Assembly: GCF_000092925.1 (NCBI RefSeq)
Contig: NC_014217.1
Span: 2,914,001-2,978,000 of the forward strand
Origin: Ancylobacter novellus DSM 506
Lineage (GTDB): Bacteria > Pseudomonadota > Alphaproteobacteria > Rhizobiales > Xanthobacteraceae
Direction of reading: 5' to 3'
DNA length: 64,000 nucleotides
Part shown: piece after piece, positions 19,624-27,666 of the stretch
Position numbering within the stretch: the stretch's first letter is position 1
Layout of the letters: every line of letters starts with the position of its first letter
Notes under the pieces: model-generated
What the model saw: the letters and a program-made list of their open reading frames with translations, nothing else
The model's database searches: none
Told to the model about the DNA's origin: nothing
Translations under genes and position numbers: made by a program

Positions 19624-19799
19624 CGTCATGGCCGGGCTTGGCCCGGCCATCCACGCCTTCCAAGGATCGACCCGGCAGACCATCCTTCGAGGCTCGCTGC
19701 GCTCGCACCTCAGGATGAGGTCGTTCTTCCTGCCCGAACGAACAACCATCCTCATGCTGAGGTGCCGGCCGACAGGCCGGCCTCGAAGCACGCAGGCGC
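19624..19799. repeat. Mosaic of a family A half and two family B halves
   Basis: 19624-19657 is a single family A hairpin (CATGGCCGGGCTTGGCCCGG); 19680-19722 is the right half of family B (CATCCTTCGAGG to CACCTCAGGATGAGG); 19748-19799 is a family B left half of the CATGCTGAGGTG variant. The order of halves is unlike the complete copies elsewhere, so this looks like recombined or decayed elements downstream of cobT. Confidence 0.78.
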
Positions 19800-19924
19800 C
19801 CTCCGCCGCGCCCGCCCCTTGAATTCCCGCCGGCAGCCCCCAAATAGGTGTCATCCCAGCCAGAACAGGGCTTCCGGCATGTTGGCGCCTCGTCAGCGCC
19901 TCGCCGGTTGGATCGCGGTCAGGA

Positions 19925-20037
19925 CGGATGTACTCCGGCCGCGCTCGTACCCTCCGGCCGCTTGACGGGCGGCCGGCTTCTGGCGGGAGTCTCCTCCCAA
20001 GAGACTGGACAAGCGCGCCGAAAGGCGCGCTTTTTCT
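19925..20037 (+). ncRNA. Candidate small RNA with anti-Shine-Dalgarno loop
   Basis: Three successive perfect hairpins: arms 19954-19961/19969-19976 (8 bp), 19988-19993/20001-20006 (6 bp), and 20013-20019/20024-20030 (7 bp, GAAA loop) followed by TTTTT. The middle loop exposes CTCCCAA, with CTCCTCCC around it, complementary to ribosome binding sites. A 5-bp/5-bp two-part hairpin also lies at 19874-19907. Three hairpins with an anti-SD loop and an intrinsic terminator is the general plan of alphaproteobacterial trans-acting sRNAs such as AbcR/alpha-r15; membership is not established. It could be an independent gene or released from the cobT 3' region. The 5' end is a guess. Confidence 0.42.
20013..20035 (+). 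terminator. Rho-independent terminator downstream of cobT/sRNA
   Basis: A 7-bp GC stem with a GAAA tetraloop followed by five T residues (20031-20035) and CTTTG. The T run exists only on the plus strand, so it ends plus-strand transcription between cobT and the convergent hemY gene. Confidence 0.9.
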
Positions 20038-20046
20038 TTGCGCGCC

Positions 20047-21627
20047 TCAGACCGCGAAGGGCGGACGGGTGCGGCCCGCCGGCTCGTCCGGGAACGGGTC
20101 GGGGCCGGGATCATCCGGCAGATGCGGCATGGCGACCACCGGCGACGGCTTGGGCGCCGGCCTGATCGCCTCAGGCTTGGCCGGCTCCTTCACCTCCGCC
20201 TCGGGGGCGAGGCTCGGCGCCGGCTCCTCGGGGGTGAGGTCGACCACCGGCGGCTCCGGTTCAGCTTCCGCCGCCGGCCGCGCCTCGATGGCAGCGGCGA
20301 TCGCCGCCTTCACCCGCTCGGCCTCGTTCTCCAGCATCGGCGTGGTGGCGACGCCCGGCGGCAGCTTCCACTCGAAGGCGTCGAGCTTGCCGGTCACCGG
20401 CGAGACCGGCGCCCAGCGCTCGGCGACGACGCCGTCCGCCACCCAGGCCGGATCGCGCGCGGCGCGCACGGCGCGGGCGGTCCATTCGCGGGCCTTGCCG
20501 ACATCGCCATGCTCGGCCGCTTCCAGCTCCGCCATCAACAGGCACGCGCGCTGCGTCGGCTCGCCCAGCAGCGGGCCCAGCGCCGTGCGGGCGACGTCGA
20601 ATTCCTGCGCGTCGATGGCGGCGCGCGCCAGCACCATGGCGCTCTCGGGATGGGAGGGCATGCGCGCGGTCAGCGTGCGGATGCGCTTCAGCCGCTCCTG
20701 CGAGGAATCGCCCGGGCGCAGATGCAGGAAGGCGTCGGCGAGGTCGGGATGCGGCGTCGCCGCATAGGCGGCCTCGATGATCTTCGCCGCCTTGCGGGTG
20801 TCGCCGGAAGCACCGAGCAGCCGCCCGGCCACCTCGGCCGCCGGCACCAGCGTCGGTGCGAGGCGCGTCGCCTCCACCGCCTTCTCGCGCGCGGTCGAGG
20901 GATCGGAAAGTTCGAGCGCCTGCGCCTGCGCCGCCAGCAGCACGGCGCGGCGGCGGCGATGGGCGGCGCGCTCCAGCCCGCCATGGGCGGCCTCGCGCTC
21001 CAGCGTCGCCAGCGCGCCGGCGAAATCGCCATTGAGGCAGCGCGCCTCGATCACCGCATCCGCCGCCCAGGCGAGGCCCGGCTCGACGCGCGCGGCTTCC
21101 TCGGCGGAGAGCAGCGCCGCGGCCGCATCGCCGCGCCGGCGCGCCTCGACATGCAGGCCGCGCAGGCCGAGCAGCCGCGTCGACGGCGTCTCGCTCATGG
21201 CGCGGAAGGCCGCCTCGGCGCCGTCGCGGTCGCCGGCGAGCTGCGCCGCCTGCGCGGCGAGCAGCCGCGTCAGCGGCTCATGGCCGAGCAGGCGCTCGGC
21301 ATCGTTGGCCGCGCGGCGGGCGCCCAGCGCGTCGCCGGAACCGACCGCCACCAGCCCGCGCGTCACCGCCGCCCAGCCGCGATTGCGCCGGCGCGAGCGC
21401 CAGGAAAAGGCGATGAGCTCCGGCGAACGGAAGATCAGCCGCAGCAGCGTCCAGAGCAGGATCGTCGCCGCCAGCAGCGCCAGCAGCGCGCTCGCCGCGA
21501 CGAGGATGCTGGTCTCGATCTGCCAGCCCTGCCAGTCGATGGCGATGGATCCCGGCCGATCGGCGAGCCAGGCGACGCCGAAGGCGATGAGCGCGAGGAC
21601 GAGCAGATAGACGACGAGCCGGATCAC
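20047..21627 (-). CDS. hemY: HemY-type heme biosynthesis-associated TPR membrane protein
   Basis: 526 residues. Two N-terminal membrane helices (IRLVVYLLVLALIAFGVAWLA; ILVAASALLALLAATILLWTLL) with a short periplasmic turn GSIAIDWQGWQIETS are the HemY_N signature; the rest is a run of TPR-like helices facing the cytoplasm or periplasm, ending in a Pro/Glu-rich tail. It is not the protoporphyrinogen oxidase also called HemY in Gram-positives. Its biochemical role is unclear, but it is always near hemC/hemD. Start overlaps the preceding mic60 stop by 4 bp. Confidence 0.92.
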   Translation of the reverse strand: MIRLVVYLLVLALIAFGVAWLADRPGSIAIDWQGWQIETSILVAASALLALLAATILLWTLLRLIFRSPELIAFSWRSRRRNRGWAAVTRGLVAVGSGDALGARRAANDAERLLGHEPLTRLLAAQAAQLAGDRDGAEAAFRAMSETPSTRLLGLRGLHVEARRRGDAAAALLSAEEAARVEPGLAWAADAVIEARCLNGDFAGALATLEREAAHGGLERAAHRRRRAVLLAAQAQALELSDPSTAREKAVEATRLAPTLVPAAEVAGRLLGASGDTRKAAKIIEAAYAATPHPDLADAFLHLRPGDSSQERLKRIRTLTARMPSHPESAMVLARAAIDAQEFDVARTALGPLLGEPTQRACLLMAELEAAEHGDVGKAREWTARAVRAARDPAWVADGVVAERWAPVSPVTGKLDAFEWKLPPGVATTPMLENEAERVKAAIAAAIEARPAAEAEPEPPVVDLTPEEPAPSLAPEAEVKEPAKPEAIRPAPKPSPVVAMPHLPDDPGPDPFPDEPAGRTRPPFAV

Positions 21628-23132
21628 TGGGCTCCTCCCGCGAGGCTGGCGAGGACATGTTGGTTGAGGCCGGCGATGGCGTCGAGCGCCGCCTGCCGCG
21701 CCTCCAGCGTCTGCGCGACCGGCTGCACCTTGGCGCGGTCGGCCTCGGGCAGCGTGGCGAGCGCCTCGCGCGCGGCGGCGAAGTCGCCGCGCTCCAGCGC
21801 CGCCTGCGCCTCACTGACGCCGGGCGGCGTGCCCGTGGCATCGAGGCGACGGACGGTGACGAGGCCCTGCGCCCCGCGCAGCAGCCGGTCGAGCACGCCC
21901 TCGTCGGTCGGCACGCCGGCCTGGGCCGGCGGCGGAGGCGGCGCGACCGCACGCTTCAGCTCAGCGGCAAGCTGCGGCCCAGTGGGGAAGCCTTCAGTGG
22001 CCACCGGCTCCAGCGCGGCGAGCGGCGCGGCTTCCGCGCCGAGCAGCGCCCGCGCGGCCTTCAATTCGGTGGTGAACGGCTTCGCGCCCAGCACCGCCTC
22101 GCGCAGCGCCGAGAGCGCGACGAGCTGGGCGGCGCCCTGCCCGCTCGCCTGCTGCGCGCTGGCGACGGTGGCGAGCTTCTGCTCCAAAGCGGAGATGCGC
22201 CCCGTCGCGGCGGCGAGATCGTCCGGCGAGACCGAAGGCGCCGGCGCCGGCAGCGCCGCGACCTTGCTCTCCAGCGCGCCGATCCGCGCATTGGCGGCGG
22301 CGACGTCGTCCGGCGTGGCGGCGGGCGCGGGCGCCGGCAGCGAGCTCAGCTTGTCCTCCACGGCACCGACGCGGCTGCCGAGCGCGGCGACGGCCTCGGC
22401 CGAGGCCGCCGGCGGCGCGGATGCGTCGGCGGCGGGCGCGGCGGGCGCCGGCTGGGTGTCGACCTTCTTGCCCAGCGCGTCGAGCCCGCTCTCCAGCGCG
22501 TCGAGCCGCGCCGCGAGCTCGGCCGGGGCGGTGTCGAGGCCGGGCGTCGGCTGGCCGCCGGCGGCTTCCAGCGTCTCCACCCGCTGGCGCAGGTCGAGCG
22601 CGCGCGCCTCCAGTTCGGTGATGGCGTCGGCATTCTCCTCGGCGCTGGTGAAGGCGCCGACGACGGCGAAGGCCACGGCCGCGCCGAGCACGCCGGAGAC
22701 CAGCGCCACGGCGAGCCCGCCGATGAGGCCGAGCTGCCGCGCGGGCCGCTTGCCCGCCGGCGGCACAGGGCCGGCCTCGGGCGCCTGCGAGGGCCGCGCC
22801 GGCTCGACCGGCGGTGGGTCGTCGGGGCCGCCGGCAGCGGCCGTCACGGGCGCCTCGGCGTCGAGCACCGGCACCTCGCCGGGCGTGGTGGGGGTGGAGG
22901 TGGAGAAGGTGGTGGCGGTCTTGGCCGGCTCGGCAGCGGCTTCGGCGGGGGCCAGCGGCTCGGTGGTCGCCGCCTCGTCGGAGACGGGCGTGACCTCCTC
23001 CGGCTTCTCGGCCTTGGCCTCGGCCGGCGTCAAATCCCTGGCGGAAAGGTCGAGGGTCGGCGGCGGGCGCCGCGAAGGCTTGCCCGCACCGCTCTTGTCG
23101 GTCGCGCCGCTTTTCGGATCGTCTTTCGCCAC
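21624..23132 (-). CDS. Alphaproteobacterial mitofilin/Mic60 homologue (COG4223)
   Basis: 502 residues from a GTG at 23132 with AGAGGTAGGGA upstream; the long frame beyond it is a shadow of hemD. Layout: acidic, Pro/Ala-rich cytoplasmic part (1-125), one membrane helix at about 130-158 (LGLIGGLAVALVSGVLGAAVAFAVV), a coiled-coil built from repeated LExRVxxLE and IxALExKVAxLPAPAPxxxPDD units (about 165-340), and a C-terminal mitofilin-like domain. Alphaproteobacterial Mic60, the ancestor of the mitochondrial cristae organiser, is known to be encoded beside hemC/hemD/hemY, exactly as here. It would bend or anchor the inner membrane. Confidence 0.85.
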   Translation of the reverse strand: MAKDDPKSGATDKSGAGKPSRRPPPTLDLSARDLTPAEAKAEKPEEVTPVSDEAATTEPLAPAEAAAEPAKTATTFSTSTPTTPGEVPVLDAEAPVTAAAGGPDDPPPVEPARPSQAPEAGPVPPAGKRPARQLGLIGGLAVALVSGVLGAAVAFAVVGAFTSAEENADAITELEARALDLRQRVETLEAAGGQPTPGLDTAPAELAARLDALESGLDALGKKVDTQPAPAAPAADASAPPAASAEAVAALGSRVGAVEDKLSSLPAPAPAATPDDVAAANARIGALESKVAALPAPAPSVSPDDLAAATGRISALEQKLATVASAQQASGQGAAQLVALSALREAVLGAKPFTTELKAARALLGAEAAPLAALEPVATEGFPTGPQLAAELKRAVAPPPPPAQAGVPTDEGVLDRLLRGAQGLVTVRRLDATGTPPGVSEAQAALERGDFAAAREALATLPEADRAKVQPVAQTLEARQAALDAIAGLNQHVLASLAGGAQ

Positions 23133-23229
23133 GTCCCTACCTCTACCCTGATAAAGCGCCGGACCGGCGCTTGTTCCCCGGGATAACCGCGTGGAGTCCA
23201 CGCCGCAACCTCGGGAGAGCCCCCATGAT

Positions 23230-23934
23230 TTACCGCCCGAGCAGCGCGAACAAGCCGTCCTCGGTCGGCTCTGCGGCGATGCGGGTCGGCCAGCCGGCGG
23301 CCGCCAATGGCGCCGCCACATTGGCCGAGAAGCACAGATGCGTGATGTGGCGGAAATGCGCCGCGGCGCCCGCCGCCTGCGCCAGCGCGGCCAGCGTCGC
23401 GGCGGTGCGCGGGGAGAAATGGAAGGCCGCGTCGATCCGCCTCGCCTGCGCGGCGTCGAGCGTCGCGGGGGAGAGCGTGGCGGCCGGCACGGCGCGGTAG
23501 ATGACGAAGAGTTCGGCGGCGATGCCCGCCGGCGCCAGTTCCCGCGAGAGCTCCACCGCCCGCTCCTCGCCGGCGACATGCAGCACCCGCGCGCCGCGCG
23601 GCAGCTTCTCGCGCAGCAGTTCGACCAGCGCCGCCCCGTCGCCGCCGGCGACATGGACCGGGGAGAAGCCGGAAGGCGCCGCCGCGGCCGTGCGCTTGCC
23701 CACCGCATAGAGCGGCAGACCCGTCAGCCTCGCCAGTTCCTCACGCGCGGCGAGCGCCCGCGCGCCGTTCACGCTGGTCAGCGCCACCGCGTCGAACGGC
23801 CCTTCCGGCAGACGGGCGTCGGGAATGGCCTCCACGCTCAGCAGCGGATCGAGGATCGCCTCGTGCCCCGCGGCACGCAGCCGCTCGGCCGTCGCTTCGG
23901 CATCCGGCCGCGGGCGTGTCACCAGTACCCGCAT
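23230..23934 (-). CDS. hemD: Uroporphyrinogen-III synthase
   Basis: 234 residues from the ATG at 23934, which overlaps the hemC stop by one base (TGATG). It cyclises hydroxymethylbilane with inversion of ring D, supplying heme, siroheme and cobalamin. The family is poorly conserved, but MRVLVTRPRPDAEATAERLRAAGHE, VALTSVNGARAL, YAVGKRTAAAA and the CFSANVAAPLAAAGW C-terminal block are typical. It also feeds cobST-dependent cobalamin synthesis. Confidence 0.95.
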   Translation of the reverse strand: MRVLVTRPRPDAEATAERLRAAGHEAILDPLLSVEAIPDARLPEGPFDAVALTSVNGARALAAREELARLTGLPLYAVGKRTAAAAPSGFSPVHVAGGDGAALVELLREKLPRGARVLHVAGEERAVELSRELAPAGIAAELFVIYRAVPAATLSPATLDAAQARRIDAAFHFSPRTAATLAALAQAAGAAAHFRHITHLCFSANVAAPLAAAGWPTRIAAEPTEDGLFALLGR

Positions 23935-24863
23935 CAGTGCGGCAGCAGGTCGGCCGGTACCATGGCGCGCATCTCCTGCCCGGCGGCGAGGCCGAGCTCC
24001 AGCGCGCGGTTGGCCGGCCCGTAGCGCACGATCTCGTAATAGCGGCTGCCGTCGGGCGAGAGCACCACGCCGCGGAAGCGGATTTCCTCGCCCTGCACTT
24101 CCGCCAGCCCGCCGATGGGGGTGCGGCAGGAGCCGTCGAGCTCGCCGAGATAGGCCCGCTCGACCCTGAGCGCGAGGCCGGTCGCCGGGCAGGTCACGGG
24201 CACCAGCAGCGCGTCCACGGCGATGTCGCCGAAGCGCGATTCGATGGCGACCGCCCCCTGCCCCACCGCGGGCAGGAAATCCGCCACGTCGAGCAGCGCG
24301 CTCGCCTTGTCCGCCATGCCGAGCCGGGTCAGCCCGGCCAGCGCCAGCAGCGTGCCGTCGAATTCGCCGCTCTCCACCTTGGAAAGCCGCGTGTGGACAT
24401 TGCCGCGCAGCAGCGACACCTGAAGGTCGGGCCGCAGCCGGCGCAGCTGCGCCTCGCGCCTGAGCGAGGCGGTGCCGACCTTGGCGCCGGGCTTGAGATC
24501 GGCGAGCGAGGAGCCCTCGCGCAGGATCAGCGCGTCGCGGACATCCGCGCGGGGAAGATAGCCGACGAGATGCAGCCCGTCCGGCAGCTTCGTCGCCATG
24601 TCCTTGGCCGAATGCACGGCGAGGTCGATGCGCCGGTCGAGCAGCGCCTCCTCGAGCTCCTTGGTGAAAAGCCCCTTGCCGCCCGCCTCCGACAGCGCGC
24701 GGTCGGTGATGGCGTCGCCGGTGGTGCGGATCACTTGCACCTCCACGGCCTCGGGCGCCCAGCCATGCGCCTTCACCAGCGCGTCGCGCACCGCATGCGC
24801 CTGCCACAACGCCAGCGGGCTGCCGCGCGTGCCGAGCCGGAGTCTGGGAAGCGATTGCGTCAT
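23934..24863 (-). CDS. hemC: Porphobilinogen deaminase (hydroxymethylbilane synthase)
   Basis: 309 residues from the ATG at 24863 (AGGAC site upstream); an upstream start at 24920 would add 19 non-conserved residues. It joins four porphobilinogens. LRLGTRGSPLALWQA is the conserved N-terminus, HSAKDMATKLPDGL and SLRREAQLRRLRPDL are the substrate-binding Arg/Lys region, and LDGSCRTPIGG contains the cysteine carrying the dipyrromethane cofactor. First gene of hemC-hemD; divergent from tsaD with 63 bp between the starts. Confidence 0.97.
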   Translation of the reverse strand: MTQSLPRLRLGTRGSPLALWQAHAVRDALVKAHGWAPEAVEVQVIRTTGDAITDRALSEAGGKGLFTKELEEALLDRRIDLAVHSAKDMATKLPDGLHLVGYLPRADVRDALILREGSSLADLKPGAKVGTASLRREAQLRRLRPDLQVSLLRGNVHTRLSKVESGEFDGTLLALAGLTRLGMADKASALLDVADFLPAVGQGAVAIESRFGDIAVDALLVPVTCPATGLALRVERAYLGELDGSCRTPIGGLAEVQGEEIRFRGVVLSPDGSRYYEIVRYGPANRALELGLAAGQEMRAMVPADLLPH

Positions 24864-24926
24864 GCCGTCCTGCGATGCTAGCGGTTCGAGACAGGGTTCA
24901 GAACAACGTCCGGCGGCCATAAGTCA

Positions 24927-25991
24927 ATGCGTGATCTTCTCCTGCTCGGCATCGAGACCACCTGCGACGAGACCGCCGCCGCGGTGGTGCGCCGCCGCCC
25001 GGACGGTTCGGGAACCATACTCTCCAATGTCGTGCGCACGCAGACCGAGGACCATGCCGAGTTCGGCGGCGTGGTGCCGGAGATCGCCGCCCGCGCCCAT
25101 GTCGAGGTGCTGGACGGGGTGATCGAGCGGGCGCTGCGCGCCGCCGGTGTCGGCCTGTCGGAGCTCGACGGCATCGCCGCCGCCGCCGGGCCGGGGCTGA
25201 TCGGCGGCGTCATCGTCGGGCTCACCACCGCCAAGGCGCTGGCGCTCGCCGCCCGCAAGCCGCTGGTCGCGGTGAATCATCTCGAAGCCCACGCGCTCAC
25301 CGCCCGGCTCACCGACAAGGTGCCCTTCCCCTTCCTTTTGCTGCTGGTCTCGGGCGGGCACACCCAGCTCGTCGCCGTCACCGGCATCGGCGAATACGAG
25401 AAGCTCGGCGGCACCATCGACGACGCCATCGGCGAGGCCTTCGACAAGACCGCCAAGATGCTCGGCCTGCCCTATCCCGGCGGCCCGGCGGTGGAGCGCG
25501 CAGCGCTGAAGGGCGACGCCTCGCGCTTCGCCCTGCCCCGCCCGCTGCACGGCAAGCCGACGCCGGACTTCTCGCTCTCCGGCCTGAAGACCGCGGTGCG
25601 GCTGGAGGCGCTGAAGATCGCCCCGCTCTCCGAGGAAGACATCAACGATCTGTGCGCCTCCTTCCAGGCCGCCATCGTCGACATCCTCGCCGACCGCGTG
25701 CGCTGCGCCCTGCGGGTGATGCGCGAGCGCGGGGTGAAGCCGCACGCCCTCGTGCTCGCCGGCGGCGTCGGCGCCAACCAGGCGGTGCGCCGCGTGCTGC
25801 ACAAGGTGGCGGCCGATGGCGGCACCCGCCTTGCCGTGCCGCCGCCGGAGCTGTGCACCGACAATGGCGCCATGATCGCCTGGGCGGGGGCCGAGCGCAT
25901 GGCGCGCGGCCTCACCGACGGGCTCGACACCTCGCCCCGCGCCCGCTGGCCGCTGGCCGAGGTCGAAGGCGCGCCGGAGACCACCCGCTGA
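24927..25991 (+). CDS. tsaD: tRNA N6-adenosine threonylcarbamoyltransferase TsaD
   Basis: 354 residues. It transfers threonylcarbamoyl to A37 of ANN-decoding tRNAs. ASKHA-fold motifs are [16 protein letters not shown], the metal-binding [15 protein letters not shown], and [18 protein letters not shown]. The stop overlaps the gpsA start by one base (TGATG), and the tsaD-gpsA-EVE order is usual in the order. Confidence 0.98.
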   Translation: MRDLLLLGIETTCDETAAAVVRRRPDGSGTILSNVVRTQTEDHAEFGGVVPEIAARAHVEVLDGVIERALRAAGVGLSELDGIAAAAGPGLIGGVIVGLTTAKALALAARKPLVAVNHLEAHALTARLTDKVPFPFLLLLVSGGHTQLVAVTGIGEYEKLGGTIDDAIGEAFDKTAKMLGLPYPGGPAVERAALKGDASRFALPRPLHGKPTPDFSLSGLKTAVRLEALKIAPLSEEDINDLCASFQAAIVDILADRVRCALRVMRERGVKPHALVLAGGVGANQAVRRVLHKVAADGGTRLAVPPPELCTDNGAMIAWAGAERMARGLTDGLDTSPRARWPLAEVEGAPETTR

Positions 25992-26980
25992 TGCCGGCAC
26001 GCTTCGCCACCATCGGCGTCGCCGGCGCCGGCGCCTGGGGCACGGCGCTGGCCAATGCCGCCGCCCGCGCCGGGCGCTCCGTCGTGCTGTGGGGCCGCGA
26101 TCCGCAGGCCATCCAGGCGATGCGCCGCAGCCGCGCCAACGAGGCGCATCTGCCCGGCGTCGAGCTCGCCGCCGCCGTCGCCCCCACCGCCGATCTCGCC
26201 GACCTCGGCGATTGCGACGCGGTGCTGCTGGTGGTGCCGGCGCAGGCGAGCCGGGAGGTCGCGGGCGCGCTGACGCACCATCTGCGGGAAGGCACGCCGC
26301 TCGTCACCTGCGCCAAGGGCATCGAGCGCGGCACCGAACTGTTCATGACGCAGGTGCTGGCGCAGGCCTGCCCGCACGCCGTGCCGGCGATCCTCTCCGG
26401 CCCCAGCTTCGCCGCGGATGTGGCCGCCGGCCTGCCGACCGCGGTGACGCTCGCCGCCCGCGACGCCGGCCTCGCCGAGGCTCTCGCGGCCGCGCTGGGC
26501 TCCTCCTCCTTCCGGCTCTATCACAGCGACGACGTGCGCGGCGTCGAGATCGGCGGCGCCGCCAAGAACGTGCTCGCCATCGCCGCCGGCATCGTCGGCG
26601 GGCGCAGGCTCGGCGCATCGGCCGGCGCGGCGCTGGTGGCGCGCGGCTTCGCCGAGCTGATGCGCTTCGGCAAGGCGTTCGGCGCCCGCGCGGAGACCCT
26701 CACAGGTCTTTCCGGCCTCGGCGACCTCATCCTCACCTGCTCCACCCCCCAGTCGCGCAACTATTCGCTCGGGCTCAGCCTCGGGCGCGGCGAGGGCCTG
26801 CACCCCTCCGGCCAATTGGCGGAAGGCGCGCTCACCGCCGGCGTGCTGGTGGCGATGGCCGGGGAGCGCGGCATCGACATGCCGATCGCCGCCGCCGTCG
26901 AGGCGGTGCTGGCCGGGCGCAGCGATATCGAACAGGCGATCGGGTCGCTGCTGGCCCGTCCCCAGAAAGCGGAAGCGTGA
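25991..26980 (+). CDS. gpsA: NAD(P)-dependent glycerol-3-phosphate dehydrogenase
   Basis: 329 residues from the ATG at 25991. It reduces dihydroxyacetone phosphate to glycerol-3-phosphate for phospholipid synthesis. The Rossmann motif [13 protein letters not shown], the catalytic-region [41 protein letters not shown] and [17 protein letters not shown] are all present. It follows tsaD with one base overlap and precedes the EVE gene by one base. Confidence 0.97.
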   Translation: MPARFATIGVAGAGAWGTALANAAARAGRSVVLWGRDPQAIQAMRRSRANEAHLPGVELAAAVAPTADLADLGDCDAVLLVVPAQASREVAGALTHHLREGTPLVTCAKGIERGTELFMTQVLAQACPHAVPAILSGPSFAADVAAGLPTAVTLAARDAGLAEALAAALGSSSFRLYHSDDVRGVEIGGAAKNVLAIAAGIVGGRRLGASAGAALVARGFAELMRFGKAFGARAETLTGLSGLGDLILTCSTPQSRNYSLGLSLGRGEGLHPSGQLAEGALTAGVLVAMAGERGIDMPIAAAVEAVLAGRSDIEQAIGSLLARPQKAEA

Positions 26981-26981
26981 G

Positions 26982-27401
26982 ATGGCCCACTGGCTCTACA
27001 AGTCCGAACCGTTCAAATGGTCCTGGGACAACCAGGTCGCCGCCGGGGCCAAGGGCACGCATTGGGACGGCGTGCGCAACCATGCCGCCAAGCTGAACCT
27101 GCTGGCGATGAAGAAGGGCGACCGCGGCTTCTTCTACCATTCCAACGAGGGCAAGGAGATCGTCGGCATCGTCGAGGTGATCAAGGAGGCCTATCCCGAT
27201 CCCTCCGATCCGACGGGCAGGTTCTTCATGGTCGACATCAAGGCGGTCGAGCCGCTGAAGCAGCCGGTCTCGCTCGCCGCCGTCAAGGAAGAGCCGCGCC
27301 TCGCCGAGATGGCGCTGATCAAGTTCTCCCGCCTCTCCGTGCAGCCGGTGACCGACGCCGAATGGGCCATCGTGCTGGAGATGGCCGGCACCACGGCGTG
27401 A
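26982..27401 (+). CDS. EVE domain-containing protein
   Basis: 139 residues, essentially one EVE domain (PUA-like fold): MAHWLYKSEPFKWSWD, THWDGVRNHAAKLNLLAMKKGDRGFFYHSNEGKEIVGIVEV, and DIKAVEPL. EVE/ASCH-type folds bind modified bases or RNA; family members are thought to read methylated nucleotides or act with thymocyte nuclear protein 1-like functions, but the target here is not known. It starts one base after the gpsA stop, hence the same operon. Confidence 0.93.
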   Translation: MAHWLYKSEPFKWSWDNQVAAGAKGTHWDGVRNHAAKLNLLAMKKGDRGFFYHSNEGKEIVGIVEVIKEAYPDPSDPTGRFFMVDIKAVEPLKQPVSLAAVKEEPRLAEMALIKFSRLSVQPVTDAEWAIVLEMAGTTA

Positions 27402-27472
27402 GGTGACGGCCCGCGCCGCCTTCGCCGATCGTCCGCGCAACGTGTATATTGTGTAATAGGCTGGCGGCCCCC

Positions 27473-27508
27473 AAGTCTAAAACTCAGTTGAAGTCTAAAT
27501 CTCAATTG
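27473..27508. repeat. Tandem 18-bp direct repeat, AT-rich, upstream of the lysozyme gene
   Basis: Two abutting 18-bp copies, 27473-27490 (AAGTCTAAAACTCAGTTG) and 27491-27508 (AAGTCTAAATCTCAATTG), differ at two positions. A nearby run TGTATATTGTGTAATAG (27441-27457) is also AT-rich. In DNA of about 70% GC this stands out and could be a regulator binding site or a promoter element. The 265 bp between the EVE stop and the lysozyme start contain nothing else recognisable. Confidence 0.6.
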
Positions 27509-27666
27509 AAACTTGCCGAAGACTGAGGGATGATCCCGCGTCGTCGCGACATCAGCATGCCTCTACATTTTCGTTCGCCTGCTCTGCCTTTCGTCAGTGA
27601 ACGTCGCATGTGGACTTGAGGGCGCGTCCGCGAAATGCCGGCGCGCGTCTTGTGCGGGGGCGCATC

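Noticed and set aside
20038..23151. 1037-residue open frame on the plus strand opposite hemY and mic60
   Set aside because: Shadow of two well-supported genes; Arg/Ala/Ser-rich with no domain.
27473..27508. CRISPR array
   Set aside because: Only two abutting 18-bp copies with no spacers and no cas genes.
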